Shown here: positions 53,001 to 63,431 of the stretch, in pieces
Position numbering within the stretch: position 1 is the first letter of the stretch
How the letters are laid out: each line of letters opens with the position of its first letter
Source: Paraphysomonas bandaiensis
Lineage: Eukaryota > Chrysophyceae
Assembly (NCBI GenBank): GCA_965644295.1
Contig: CBFFRP010000475.1
Span: 78,339-142,338 of the forward strand
DNA length: 64,000 nucleotides
Direction of reading: 5' to 3'
Made by a program: the position numbers and the translations under genes
The notes under the pieces: generated by a model
The model's input: only the letters and a program-made list of their open reading frames with translations
Told to the model about the DNA's origin: nothing
The model's database searches: none

Positions 53001-56000
53001 CTCAATATGCAGCGATCCAAGTGGTATTGAGGATAAAACGAAAGATTTGGTAGCATCTATGGCAGTGGAGTTCGTTGCAGATGCCATTGACCTTGGCTTG
53101 TCTTATGAAGACATCACTGCAGTGAGCACTGTTCTAGACTTAGTTCTTGATGCCGACCCATCAGTCAGGGGAACATCCTTTGTATTATATCAAGCCTATT
53201 ACGACTTCATTTTGCTGGATATGGTTGAAGGACAGAACTCAATTGATGTAGTGAATAATTTGTTTCGCTTTACATGTTTGTCTCTAGATGGACGGCGCAA
53301 TTCGACTGTTACCTCACCTCGAACGATTCTTGAAGATTTGGTAGGCTCGAGCTCTCAGACTGCAGTGGTACCTCAGAGTGCGTATCAAACTGCGTTTAAA
53401 GTTGCTGTTGTTGAATCCTTGGTGTCTCACTTCAGTAATGATACATATGCTTTAAGTGTTCCTTTTGGTCTTCGCTTTGATGAGTCCCCCTGCAATACGT
53501 CTTCGTTTGATGCGTGTAACGTGACTGTTGTTTTGCAAAATGTGAAGAGCATCCCCGAGAACCATGTGTCTGATGGCAGTGATATCGATACTCTCTATTT
53601 AGATTGTGAGAAAGGAGAACTGATATCGCAAGAGTACGAATGTCCGGCAGGAGATATTATCACTCTATCATGTAACGGGTCTTCATCAGGAACTGTATCC
53701 CGTTCATGCCCTGTTCATGATTTCTCAGTTACGTGTGATGCTATTGAAGACGATAGTGTATCATGCTCTTTGATAGAATATACTGGCTCCAATATAACAT
53801 GTGAATGCGCGATTCCTTTGGAGAGGCAGCGACGACTAATGCAGGAATCAGAGTCATCTGACGGCAGTGCGGTGTCTGTTGACTTTGCTTCAGTGAGTCG
53901 TTCTATACTGATTGAGTTTGTGGATACATGGACAAGTGCAGATGATTTGAGTGGCCGTGATGTTGTGGGAAGTATTCGCGTTCTACTCACAGTTGGGTTA
54001 ATTGGATTGTCAAGTGTGATATGTATTCTTGTTTCCTATCGTTTTGACTATCACGATGAGAAGTGTGTTGCAGATGTAGATGTGAATTCTAAACACCGGC
54101 CTTTGGAGATTATGCTACCTAATAAAGTTCAAGAAAAACAACGGGTTAGAATTCCACTATCCTCTTTGATAACAGGCAAATTAAAATCTAGATTCCTTGG
54201 TGGTGGTTGGAAATCGCCACGTGTTTCCGTCCGAAAGAGATCTCATCGTATTGTTGATAAGTGTGACGTTAAATCAATAGAAGATGCACTTCCGATGGTA
54301 CTGCAAAGCACACCATTATGGAAAAAAGTGTCGAATGAATTGCGGGTATATCACCGTTGGATCGGAGTGGTATGTCATTATTCACCGACATATTCACGTC
54401 CTACCCGAGTCATGTCTCTTCTAATGAACATTCTCACGATGCTCTTCATTGAGGCCATCACATATGATATCACTGATCCTGATGATGGTTCGTGTGAAAC
54501 CTACACTAGCAGTGAAGAGTGCTTGAAAGAGAAGTCATCTTTGTCTAGAAGTGAGAGTAAGTGTTATTGGGATGCTGCGGAAGACAGTTGCTACATTCGA
54601 CCGATAAGTAACGACTTTGAGCGTGTCCTCATAGTAGCACTATTTGCAGCAGTCATTAGCACGCCGATTGCAATCATATTTCAGTACCTGATTATGTTTA
54701 TTCTCGCAGCCAAAACACGCGATAAATTTTCTATTCGCCAACGATCTTCGTCATGGAGAGTCCAGGATATAGAACGTGGTGTATCCGGTCGTATTTCTCG
54801 TTCATTATCCCTCTCTCGTTCAGAATCGCTTGATCCCGACGGCAATACGTTTCAAACATCTGTCACAACAGGGAGTGAACGTACACTACTTGAGGAGTTT
54901 TCCAATTTGGTAGATGATGTGCGGAAGTATAGGTGTCAATTGGTTACAGGCGAGCGGAATGAATTTGATTGTAAGTAATATTGAAATTATTCACAACGTG
55001 ATTTTATTATTTCGTATGACAGATGTGTGGGGAAATACAATTACTGAAGAGTACACGAAATACCAGCACGTTAACAAAATAATGACGTATTTCAATAGCG
55101 ATGAGTCCTGTCAGCAGCGGGTTCTGGCAGAACTGAATCATGTTCGAAAAGTTGTTCAGTCGGAATGTTCTTATTTCGACAATACTTCGGTTACAGTGGT
55201 TGAAAAGAACAAACGATTGGTTTATCTCTTCATTAAAGACCTCATGGACAGTGTGAATGAAGCCATACTGGATGTTAAAGACCGCCGTGACAATTCTCGT
55301 AAGAGAGAAGCTACCTTTTTTGCAAAATTCCTCACGTGGATATTGATTATTTCCATGGTCATTGGTATGTTGTTTTATATATATCTCTTTGCCATGAGAC
55401 AAACTGAATCTCGTCAAGATGCCTGGTTTAAAAGTTTTGTTGTGTGGTTAGTTTTTGAAATAACACTTGCCAGCACAGCACTTGTTATGGTACAACATGT
55501 TATCGTTCCATTGTTCACTCTTCGGGATGTACGAAGGATAAAGAAGAAAGTTATATACGATATTGCGGCATACAAGAGTGGTATTAAATGTACAACTCCC
55601 TCTCCCGATGAAAAGTTCAATGCAGCGAGATATCTGTATCCTTCTGTGAGATTAGCAACCTGCTATCCACACCTACCTGAAAGTAAGGTAATTGCAAATT
55701 ATTCAACACCTTGGCCCAAGAAGTCCTTTAAGGCTAAGGTGACCGCAGTGCATGAAAGTTACGACCTGAGGTTTAAATTTCTGGGACAAGCAATGAGCAG
55801 AGTTATTCTTTTTTCATTGGTCAGTTTTTTACAGCTTCCTGACCCAGTGCAAGACATTGTCGTTCAAGTTGTCAATACCTTTGGCCTCGGATATATTGTT
55901 GTCATGCACGTACAGTTATATAAAATTAATCCTATACTCGCTTTCATCCCTTGTATCACAGTCATTGTGATTGTCCATTTCATGACTGCTTCAGGAAAGT

Positions 56001-56770
56001 CGGTGACGCGTTTGGACTCCAATCTCACAGCGCCCAGTACTTATCAGGAAAAGATAGTTCAAGACCAAGGTACTAATTTTTCACACAAAGCAGTGCTGCC
56101 TGGCGTACAGTCGGATAATGTTTTCAACGGGCACCACAAAAGTAGGCATGATACCCTACAGAATGGGCTCTATCTCGCCGGCGAAATGGCAAAGCGTATG
56201 CATCGAAATGCTGACAGTACTTCTTTAAGAAAACACTGCAAAGAATCTCTGCGTCGGGATGGTGATATAACTACCAGCCTTGACGCCGATTACTATGGAT
56301 ACAAACCGAAACCTTTATATGTTGATATGATAAGTGACTTCTCACTGTCATCTGCACAATCTGAAAGTGACGCAAGTTCTTCTACGTGCTACAGAAGTGT
56401 AGCATACAATTCCCCTATTATGGTCCAGAGTGATGATAGTGTATGCAGTGGGAGTAGTTTTGAATCATACCGTAGCGATAATGTTGGTGTAGTCGAAGAA
56501 TTGGTATCTGATAGTGAAGAAAATACAGATGACAGTATTTCACTCTCCAGTGAATATAATCTTGAAGACGAGTGTGAATATTGTAGCGAAGTGTCAAGTA
56601 ATGGAGTGTCGCAGTCCAAAGAGAATAACTTTTGCACAAGTTCCTCTGTGAACAGTGTGAAAGAATCTGATATACGGAGTTCTGACTCTGCGTCATCATC
56701 GTTCAGTATAGAAGAGCAATATATTAGAGATGCGAGTGCCATATCGCCAAGTGAAACCTTATTGATGTAA
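38038..56770 (+). CDS. Giant NHL-REJ membrane protein, paralog 3 (SSSTPSIVHGS stalk), 6226 residues
   Basis: Exons 38038-54970 and 55023-56770 are joined by a 52-nt GT-AG intron in the same phase as in the paralogs. The ATG at 38038 precedes a signal peptide. Residues about 134-760 hold about ten or more NHL-type repeats of about 55 residues (pattern TLAGS…DGIGTNAAF…P.GI..S.D…ALV.D..N..IRK), probably one or two beta-propellers. Residues about 768-3734 are a Ser/Thr/Pro repeat stalk. From about 3739 the protein matches the paralog tail: conserved ectodomain, REJ-like domain near 4670, EGF-like module and membrane helices from about 5317. Its tail differs sharply from the others in the linker after the first helix (about 53990-54260), at the end of exon 1 and across much of exon 2, including a Ser/Asp/Glu-rich C-terminus. 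It likely acts at the cell surface; ligand and signalling are unknown. Confidence 0.87.
40345..49070 (+). repeat. 8.7-kb coding tandem repeat: SSSTPSIVHGS stalk of paralog 3
   Basis: The basic unit is 33 nt (TCATCATCTACACCTTCAAT and the rest) encoding 11 residues, SSSTPSIVHGS, with variants ending VHDS, VHCS, IPPCF or IPSCN. Higher-order copies are visible. An 879-nt block repeats in tandem (for example 40704-40925 equals 41583-41804). A 1983-nt offset links 42426-42683 with 44409-44666, and a 588-nt offset links 42553 with 43141. From about 47400 the units change to Cys-rich types (IPSCNPSSSNPS, IPSMDPSC). All duplications keep the frame, since 879, 1983 and 588 are multiples of three. Confidence 0.92.
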
Positions 56771-57101
56771 TTTTTGTTCGTTAAATATGCCGTGAAGCTA
56801 GATTTCTTGACGACATGAATAGTACATGCGTGATTACGGGGAACCAGACCGTGCTTGTTATACTAACCTTGTACTCTATAGTTTTTTCTTTTATTATATT
56901 TGATGATCATATGCACCACATCTGTTAAATAAAATTGATGTTACTTTAATCATAATTACTCTTCTAATTGTCATAATAATAAAGCGCGGCGTATTTAAAG
57001 ATATCAGTTTCATTGATATCTTTCGATTTATTGACAAGTTACATACATATTTTTAAATCTGTAGTGAGCTGTCATTGTAAGTGAAAATGAAATGGATTTG
57101 C
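56771..57101. other. 3' flank of paralog 3 with a small palindrome
   Basis: AT-rich 3' flank with AATAAA near 56928, a possible polyadenylation signal. At 56997-57023 AAAGATATCA and TGATATCTTT form a perfect 10-bp stem with a 7-nt loop. No gene is seen. Confidence 0.5.
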
Positions 57102-58543
57102 TATATATTCTTGCTTCTGCTAAGGGAGTGACTGGTTAGAGGTTGACCGCATGCTAGGCCGTCATAATTACACTTTCTGTGAAATCAATGTTGCTCGAGC
57201 CGTGGAACGCATTCTCAAGTCCGGAATTATAATGGCGTCTTCCTGAAACACGCCGGCCGTACGTCACACACCCCATGATCATTGATTTTTTAAACCCTTC
57301 GTAATCAAATAAATGGACACTCGAGAATTATACTGCGCTTCGCGACCAACTACAGCCATAATCTTGATCGCGCACCTCGTTACTGGAAAGAGAGTGGTGC
57401 CTTATACTTCTGCATAAACTGGCTCTGGCAGATCGCGGCAGATCAAAGGCTAACAAGGACAGTTTATACCTACGACAACGCATACTCAATACAGCCCAGA
57501 CATGGGACAAATTCTTCAGCATTGTTGGTAGGAACCAGGCCAAAACGAAACACATGGCCTAGATCTGAACAAAGCCACATTCTCCGACTGTAGATTTTGA
57601 CTTGACTCTCTCTCAAGTATATATGTATTGATTGCCCACACGACTCCATCACACACATACGAGAAACCCCTTTTCAGAGACACAAGGAGCAACTCCGGGA
57701 ACTTCAACGAAACCCAACCCTACCAACTTGGAGTGCCGCCATTCTCAAGAGACAATACCGCAGGTTGAGTGATTCTGGACGGGGACTATTACCGATGCTC
57801 AGCTGGAAGAAGTGTTTGACGCAAAATACAACTGTGCTTTAAACTTGCAAGGACTTCGTACTCTAGAAATAGCAGTTGTCAATCTTCTCTAGCCGCTTTA
57901 CGCTGCGGCCAAACAAATGATTCAAGACCGCAGTCGTCGTTATTTTACCACACCCAAAGGGCCACATAGACTCCCTCCCATAACACGTCAGAAATATAGC
58001 AACATACGACGGAAACCACTGGTTCTTCGCTTACTGGATGTAACGAAGAGACCTAGCTCACCCCACACGTCTACCTCTCTCACAATTCCTGCACAAGTGG
58101 AAAAGCCACGGTGCAGCCTCCGCCAGCTACTTATCTGCCCTAGGCCCATCTCCATACACGACGGCGTCCCAATAATCCACCCGTTCGCTCATGTTTCTCA
58201 GGCTAAATACACTCGACTCACTTATTCAGAATTCTGTGCCGCCACAATTTCCTGCAGTGCCCTACCCCAAGGGACGCCCCCATGACTAGCCATCTGCACT
58301 TTCAGGTCTCACGTACATATAGTGATCTTCTCCCTCACATACAAGAACGGAAGTGGTCGCATCTTGGTGCCTATGGTGGCGCACAAGCAGCTTTCGTAGC
58401 GGATGTGAAAATTTGTGCTAGTTAGTAATAGGTAAAAGTCTAGCTAGCTTGACTAGTGTTCATCTAGCTACTTATCTGGTGCTGATTCTCGACGCCTATT
58501 GCTAATAACTAATAATAAGACTTTCTTATATATATTCTTGCTT
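57102..58543 (+). mobile_element. Degenerate retroelement-like insertion with 15-bp target duplication (copy D)
   Basis: TATATATTCTTGCTT occurs at 57102-57116 and 58529-58543, bounding a 1412-nt insert. Its 3' end (58348-58528) is the same tail seen in copies A, B and C (CGGAAGTGGTCGCATCTTGG to CGCCTATTGCTAATAA). The body shows broken frames with stops in all frames I tried. The longest open piece, 57917-58285, starts MIQDRSRRYFTTPKG and is basic, with no motif I recognise. The layout suits a decayed, 5'-truncated LINE-like element that could be the source of the tail used by the smaller copies; this is inference. Confidence 0.7.
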
Positions 58544-58745
58544 GCAAGCCCAGTTTACAGAGGGTGGTGCTAGTACGAAGCGATAATAGAAGATTAAAGG
58601 AAAGTAGTGAATTTTTAAGTTACTCTTTTTTCGTCGTCATCGTGTATGTGTCGGTATGTGCAACTATCACACCGAACGACACACATGGTGCACAACACTA
58701 AACAATTATACCACACAGAAAATATTCTTTTTCATCTTTCTATTA

Positions 58746-60006
58746 CTAGTTATCCGGTGCGGAATCATTTCCCCTTGATGAATTGGATAATGAAAGTTCA
58801 ACATGTGGAATTGAGACTCCTTTCTCTACAATATGCTTCTTCTCTCGGCTATCAACGATCTCATCGAAGTCTTGGTGATGCTTATTGTCAATAAAGTTAA
58901 ATATTTTAGCTTTCAAACTATCCCATGTTCGTATAGAGTGATGTCGCACACTAGATGCGTCTATCTTGTAACCCCTCTCAAAATCATTTGGGCTCCAACC
59001 GATCAGTGCTAGGGCTTCGTTATGTGTTTCTTCATCAATATTATGGGCAGAAATATAGTCTTGCAGGACCTCTTTCTCGAGAGAATTAATTTCACCATCT
59101 ACAGAAAAAGCGGACAAAAGTGCAAAGTACTTGCTCTTTGCACCAGATGAACTGATATCTAATAGTTTTTGCATCACACTGTTCGTGAGGACAGTCCGGA
59201 GTTTATCTGCAATTTCCGACTTTTCTGTCAACACTTTCAGCAGGAATTCCTGTAAAGCACTCTCGTCAGACAGGTACTGTAGCAATGATAACAAAGCATA
59301 AAATATCCATAATGCATTGCAATCGATTGTTTAATAACGATACCTGATCCCACTCAAGTACCACAACACGTTCACTACCAGCAGTTGCGGAGGACACGAA
59401 ACTCGGGATCAATTTCTGTGTATTGACACCTTTAGCTTCATCTGCCTTGCGCAGTAAGCTTAAATCCCCCAAAAAACAAATTGGTTTGTTAGCATCTATA
59501 GTGAATAACTCATTATTGTTACGGTACACAATCGCTTTTCCCTCCATAAGGAGCTTCACTGATGTGGTAGATGGAAACGTCACTTCTTTCTCGATAACAT
59601 CACCAGGTTTAAACTCTTTTCTCCTAGCAGCTTTGACAAGTCGTTTAAATTGACCAGGACGCATTCCACAATGCATAAAATGTCTAACATATACCTCTTC
59701 TTCATCTTCATTAAGTTCAGTAGGTTTACGATCTAATAAGAGACCTGTGATCTTATATACATTCACTGCTATAAAGCATGTGCTCCAGTATACTGGTACA
59801 TATGAATGTATAGGATTTCTAGTTAATACAAATGTAATGGATGCAATCGTTCCAATGATACTACATGATCTTAAAGCTAATGGATCCGACATACAGAAAC
59901 CAGCTAAACCAGTAGCTGTTCCGATGTTTAAGAATAAGAAAGCAGGATCTGTACGTGATATGTGTTTGAACCATTTCATAGAGTTAGTGAAATGATTAGA
60001 TGACAT
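58746..60006 (-). CDS. Popeye-like membrane protein with cyclic-nucleotide-binding-like region, 397 residues
   Basis: Exons 60006-59344 and 59276-58746, with a 67-nt GT-AG intron in phase 0. Three hydrophobic segments lie near residues 17-35 (AFLFLNIGTATGLAGFCM), 44-60 and 69-91, followed by a soluble region. Residues about 105-225 have the order of beta strands seen in cyclic-nucleotide-binding domains (FKPGDVIEKEVT, KLLMEGKAIVYRN, FLGDLSLL, VVVLEWDQ). Three helices plus this domain is the layout of Popeye-domain (POPDC) proteins. Exon 2 adds a helical region at about 269-320 (FSVDGEINSLEKEVLQDYI) that resembles a TerB- or EF-hand-like fold, and a polar C-terminus. It probably sits in a membrane and senses a ligand such as cAMP. 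I cannot confirm the binding residues. Confidence 0.7.
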
Positions 60007-60754
60007 AGTGTGATAGTGAGGTTAGGGAGATGGGGATGTAGATATATATATGGGCGTGTGTATGTATGTATGTATAGTTAATGGGACAGACACTGATAGC
60101 AGTACGGAGTACATGTACACTTCCCTAACATATGGAATATGCTGTAGAGTATATACTTACAGTATATGCTGCTGGAGGTACACAAAGTTTTGTTATATAA
60201 ATATTAACGTTTTTATAAAAAGTTGGAATATTGATGTTAAAAGCTAACACTTTTGTCACAGTCTTTCCTTTCATATACTGTACACGTATGCACAGGAGTA
60301 CTGATGTCCACGATATCATCATGTCAGTTCTGTCATGAGTTTCTATAACAAGACCAAGACTGAAAACCCGCAAAAGATCTTTTTTGGCCTTCAAGATAAC
60401 ATACTGTACATTTCCATTAAACAACCTCAAAATATTGAAAAAAAATACTGAAAAAATCAATAATATAGTGATATATATGTAAAAACCCGCAACAATCATA
60501 CACTCTGTATATATATATATGGTATATGTAGAGTATGTACAGTGTATATCATCATACAGCAGTATATTATTTATTTGATATGAAAGTAACAGTAAGAAAT
60601 CCCACATATGAAGACCTGCCTGCCTGAGATTACTTCGACATTACTACATGAATAGTGATGATATCTATAGTATAACTTAACGAATGGATTCGGAAGTAGC
60701 AACAAGGTTTAATAATCTATCTATCTATGAATATATTTCTAATTAGATGATACT
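60007..60754. other. Divergent promoter region between the Popeye-like and RRM genes
   Basis: About 750 nt of AT-rich DNA with TA- and GT-rich microsatellite-like stretches (for example ATGTATGTATGTAT near 60061). The two genes point away from each other, so it should hold both promoters. The 160-codon minus-strand frame here is low-complexity and not called. Confidence 0.5.
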
Positions 60755-62989
60755 ATGAACAGAAAAATATTTATAGGTGGATTGAGTTATGGCACAGATG
60801 ATGGTAATGAAACCATGTGTATGATGCAGAGTATATTCTAATTAGAGATTTTATTAGAGAAATTACGACAATATTTTGAAGCATTTGGAGGAGTTCAAGA
60901 TGCTGTGGTTATGAAGGATCCCGTATCTAGGAGATCAAGAGGATTTGGGTTTATTACATTTGATCACGCCTCATATGTTGATAATGTATTAGCACAAGAA
61001 GTTCACACCATTGATTCTAGGAAGGTGTGTTACTTATATTCAATTTAATGGACTCCATCTAATGGTGACTAAGGTCGAGGCGAAGCGTGCTGTACCACGA
61101 AATGAAGTACCCCGCGAATCCCCTCCTAATAAGTCAACATCTAGTACTTCATCCCCAGCAGCAGTTAATTCATCAGTTAATAGTGCTCCTTCTACATCTA
61201 ATGGTAGTAGTGACGAGTATGCGTACTGCAAAATATTTGTTGGTGGGCTGCACTATGATACTCGAGATGGTACGTTATGCGGTACACGTTATCTACTATC
61301 ATAACTCTATACACAGGTGAATTTCGAAATTACTTTGAAAAATATGGAAAGGTGCTGTCAGCAGAAGTTATGTTCAATAGAGAAACTCACAAATCGCGCG
61401 GATTTGGGTTTATAGTATTTGAATCCGAATCCGGGGTTGACGATGTCTGCGCTGTGAAAGAGCATGTAATCGACGGTAAAATGGTATGTTATGTTCGATG
61501 TGACACACTGGCACACTATATACTGTAGTTTTATTCTGCATTTACTAACAGTTTAGTGCTTGTGAAAAATTAAATCGGTTTTATTTAGGTCGAGGTTAAA
61601 CGAGCTGTCCCTCGTTCGAAAATTGGCTCCAATAGCACTTCGAGTAGTATTCCTGGTAACGGAAAGAATCACACTTCATCCACGGCCAAGAGCAATGCTT
61701 CTGGAGGGACCAAACCTGCATCAGCTGACAGTGTCAGGAAACCTTCTCTTTCAGGCCCTAGTGGTAAGACCACCCCCGCCTCACCTAAAAGCACTAGTGC
61801 TAAGGCCCCCACTCCTAGCGGACTGTCGTCAGCTTCCCCAGGCCCAACATCTCGCCGTGCGGCGGTGGGAACGGCCTCCTATGCAGCTGCTCTCAAGTCT
61901 GGCGCCAGTACATCTGGAACATCTGCAGGTGATTCATCTCCCCGCACTGTTGGCTCTCCAGTGGGCACGCAATCCGAACTAGATTCCTCGAAGTCTTCTC
62001 CACCTGTGTCTACCCTGCAGATGCCTGCCCAGCCCTTGCTTCAACACCAAGAGCAGTTTCCACTTCCTACAAGTCCAAGTGGAACAGGCCCCAGTAATCG
62101 ACATCGAGCTCATTCCGAGTCTTACCTCAATATGACTCAAAAGGCCCAAACCCTCTACCTACAACAAGCGAATGCCAGCATTATGGGGACACTAGGAGGA
62201 CCCTCGATGGTTGGTCCGATGCATCAACAACAGCATCCTATTCAGACACCGAACCAACAGCATAATATGTATTACGATAATTATGGATCACATTTCCAGC
62301 TACCTAATCACAATCAGCAGCAACAGGGTCCCGGCGATGACTCTAGAAATGCGTTTGGTGTTCCAACGCATCCAGGAACTGGAGTATGGATGGGTGGGGC
62401 AGGAGATGGGAGTTATCGGACTGACGTGGAGAGGTCGTCGTCTCTAGGGGGACTGGGCTGGATTCCTTCATTTGCTGGTTCCCCACCGGATACAAGGAGA
62501 TGCATATCTGACCTAGGTCTCAATATGGGCCTTGGGATGGACTCCGGTGGGATCTCCCGACAAAGCGAGTCCGGAGACTTACAAGGTCTAGTCCACCCTC
62601 CCAAATCCTCAGCATGGGCGTCTATGGTTGATGTTGGTAATGAATTCGGCGGCATGCAGAATAGCTCCGAGTACCAGCAGCAGGGGCAACACCAAGAACT
62701 CTTCGGTAACTCCGCACAGCACTCTCAACAATTACTTCACGAGGGTTCTCCTTTCCGTGCGAATATTAGCAGGCATAGTAACACTCTAGGTGGATCTGGG
62801 GACTTCAATTACAGCGGATGTGGTGGTCTCTCTCCCGCACGGACGCAGAGTGGGAGCTTTGGAAATTCGAGTAGTATCCTAGGCAATGATGATGATGATA
62901 ATGAGTACAACTTACAGGAACTTCGACTTCAAGCGTCAGAGTTTGTACCCAATGGCAGTGCCAACAGCTGTACTCCTTGGGGAAGATAA
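60755..62989 (+). CDS. Two-RRM RNA-binding protein (Musashi/hnRNP A-like layout), 663 residues
   Basis: Five exons with matching phases: 60755-60803, 60846-61024, 61074-61269, 61317-61483 and 61589-62989; introns are GT-AG of 42, 49, 47 and 105 nt. I start at the ATG at 60755 because the frame is closed just upstream (TAA at 60740). RRM1 has RNP2 KIFIGGLSY (4-12) and RNP1 RGFGFITF (about 48-55). RRM2 has KIFVGGLHY (129-137) and RGFGFIVF (about 169-176). Each RRM is followed by the same VEAKRAVPR/VEVKRAVPR end, typical of Musashi, DAZAP1 and hnRNP A/D proteins. The remaining 460 residues are Ser/Pro-, then Gln/Gly/Asn-rich and probably disordered. It likely binds mRNA and affects processing, localisation or translation; targets unknown. 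Confidence 0.88.
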
Positions 62990-63318
62990 ACGTCCACGGG
63001 AAGGACCAGCCATGCCATGTGGCGAAATGGGCGAAGTGCTATTGTTGTCAATATCATATTTGTGCGCAGTTTCGTTGTAGAAATACACAGTGTTGGTGCT
63101 ACTGTAGTGGTTGCCATATGCAAGAGATGAAAAGTTGTAGTGTAGAATTAGAATAATATGTTAGTCATGCCGCTTTGGCGTCAGCAAAACGGTTGCTCTT
63201 CAGTAGCATCTTATTGCTACGAGGCACAGATTTGCCATTCGTTAAGCTTGTAATAAAAGAGGTGGTTATTACTGAAACTTCACTTCATTGGCTATATATG
63301 GGGGATCTACAAACACTA
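62990..63318. other. 3' flank of the RRM gene
   Basis: Probably the 3'UTR and terminator region of the RRM gene, with AATAAA at about 63250 (in TTGTAATAAAAGAGG) as a possible polyadenylation signal. No further gene is visible. Confidence 0.5.
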
Positions 63319-63431
63319 GGTTGGTCTATTTTGTTGGCTTGCATTCCAAGGTAATGATTAATAGGGATAGTTGGGGGTATTCGTATTCAATTGTCAGAGG
63401 TGAAATTCTTGGATTTATGGAAAAAAAACGA
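63319..63431 (+). rRNA. Fragment of nuclear 18S rRNA, about 110 nt
   Basis: The stretch from GGTTGGTCTATTTTGTTGGC through AATGATTAATAGGGATAG and TTGTCAGAGGTGAAATTCTT to GGATTTATGG is the universally conserved central region of eukaryotic small-subunit rRNA. In a whole gene the text continues AAGACGAAC; here it breaks into an A-run followed by ACGAA and then unrelated sequence. Upstream of 63319 the similarity also stops. It is therefore a truncated, non-functional fragment, inserted here or joined by an assembly error. Confidence 0.85.

Noticed and set aside
60125-60607. 160-codon minus-strand frame between the Popeye-like and RRM genes
   Set aside because: Low-complexity Tyr/Ile-rich translation of AT-rich DNA in a promoter region, no motif.
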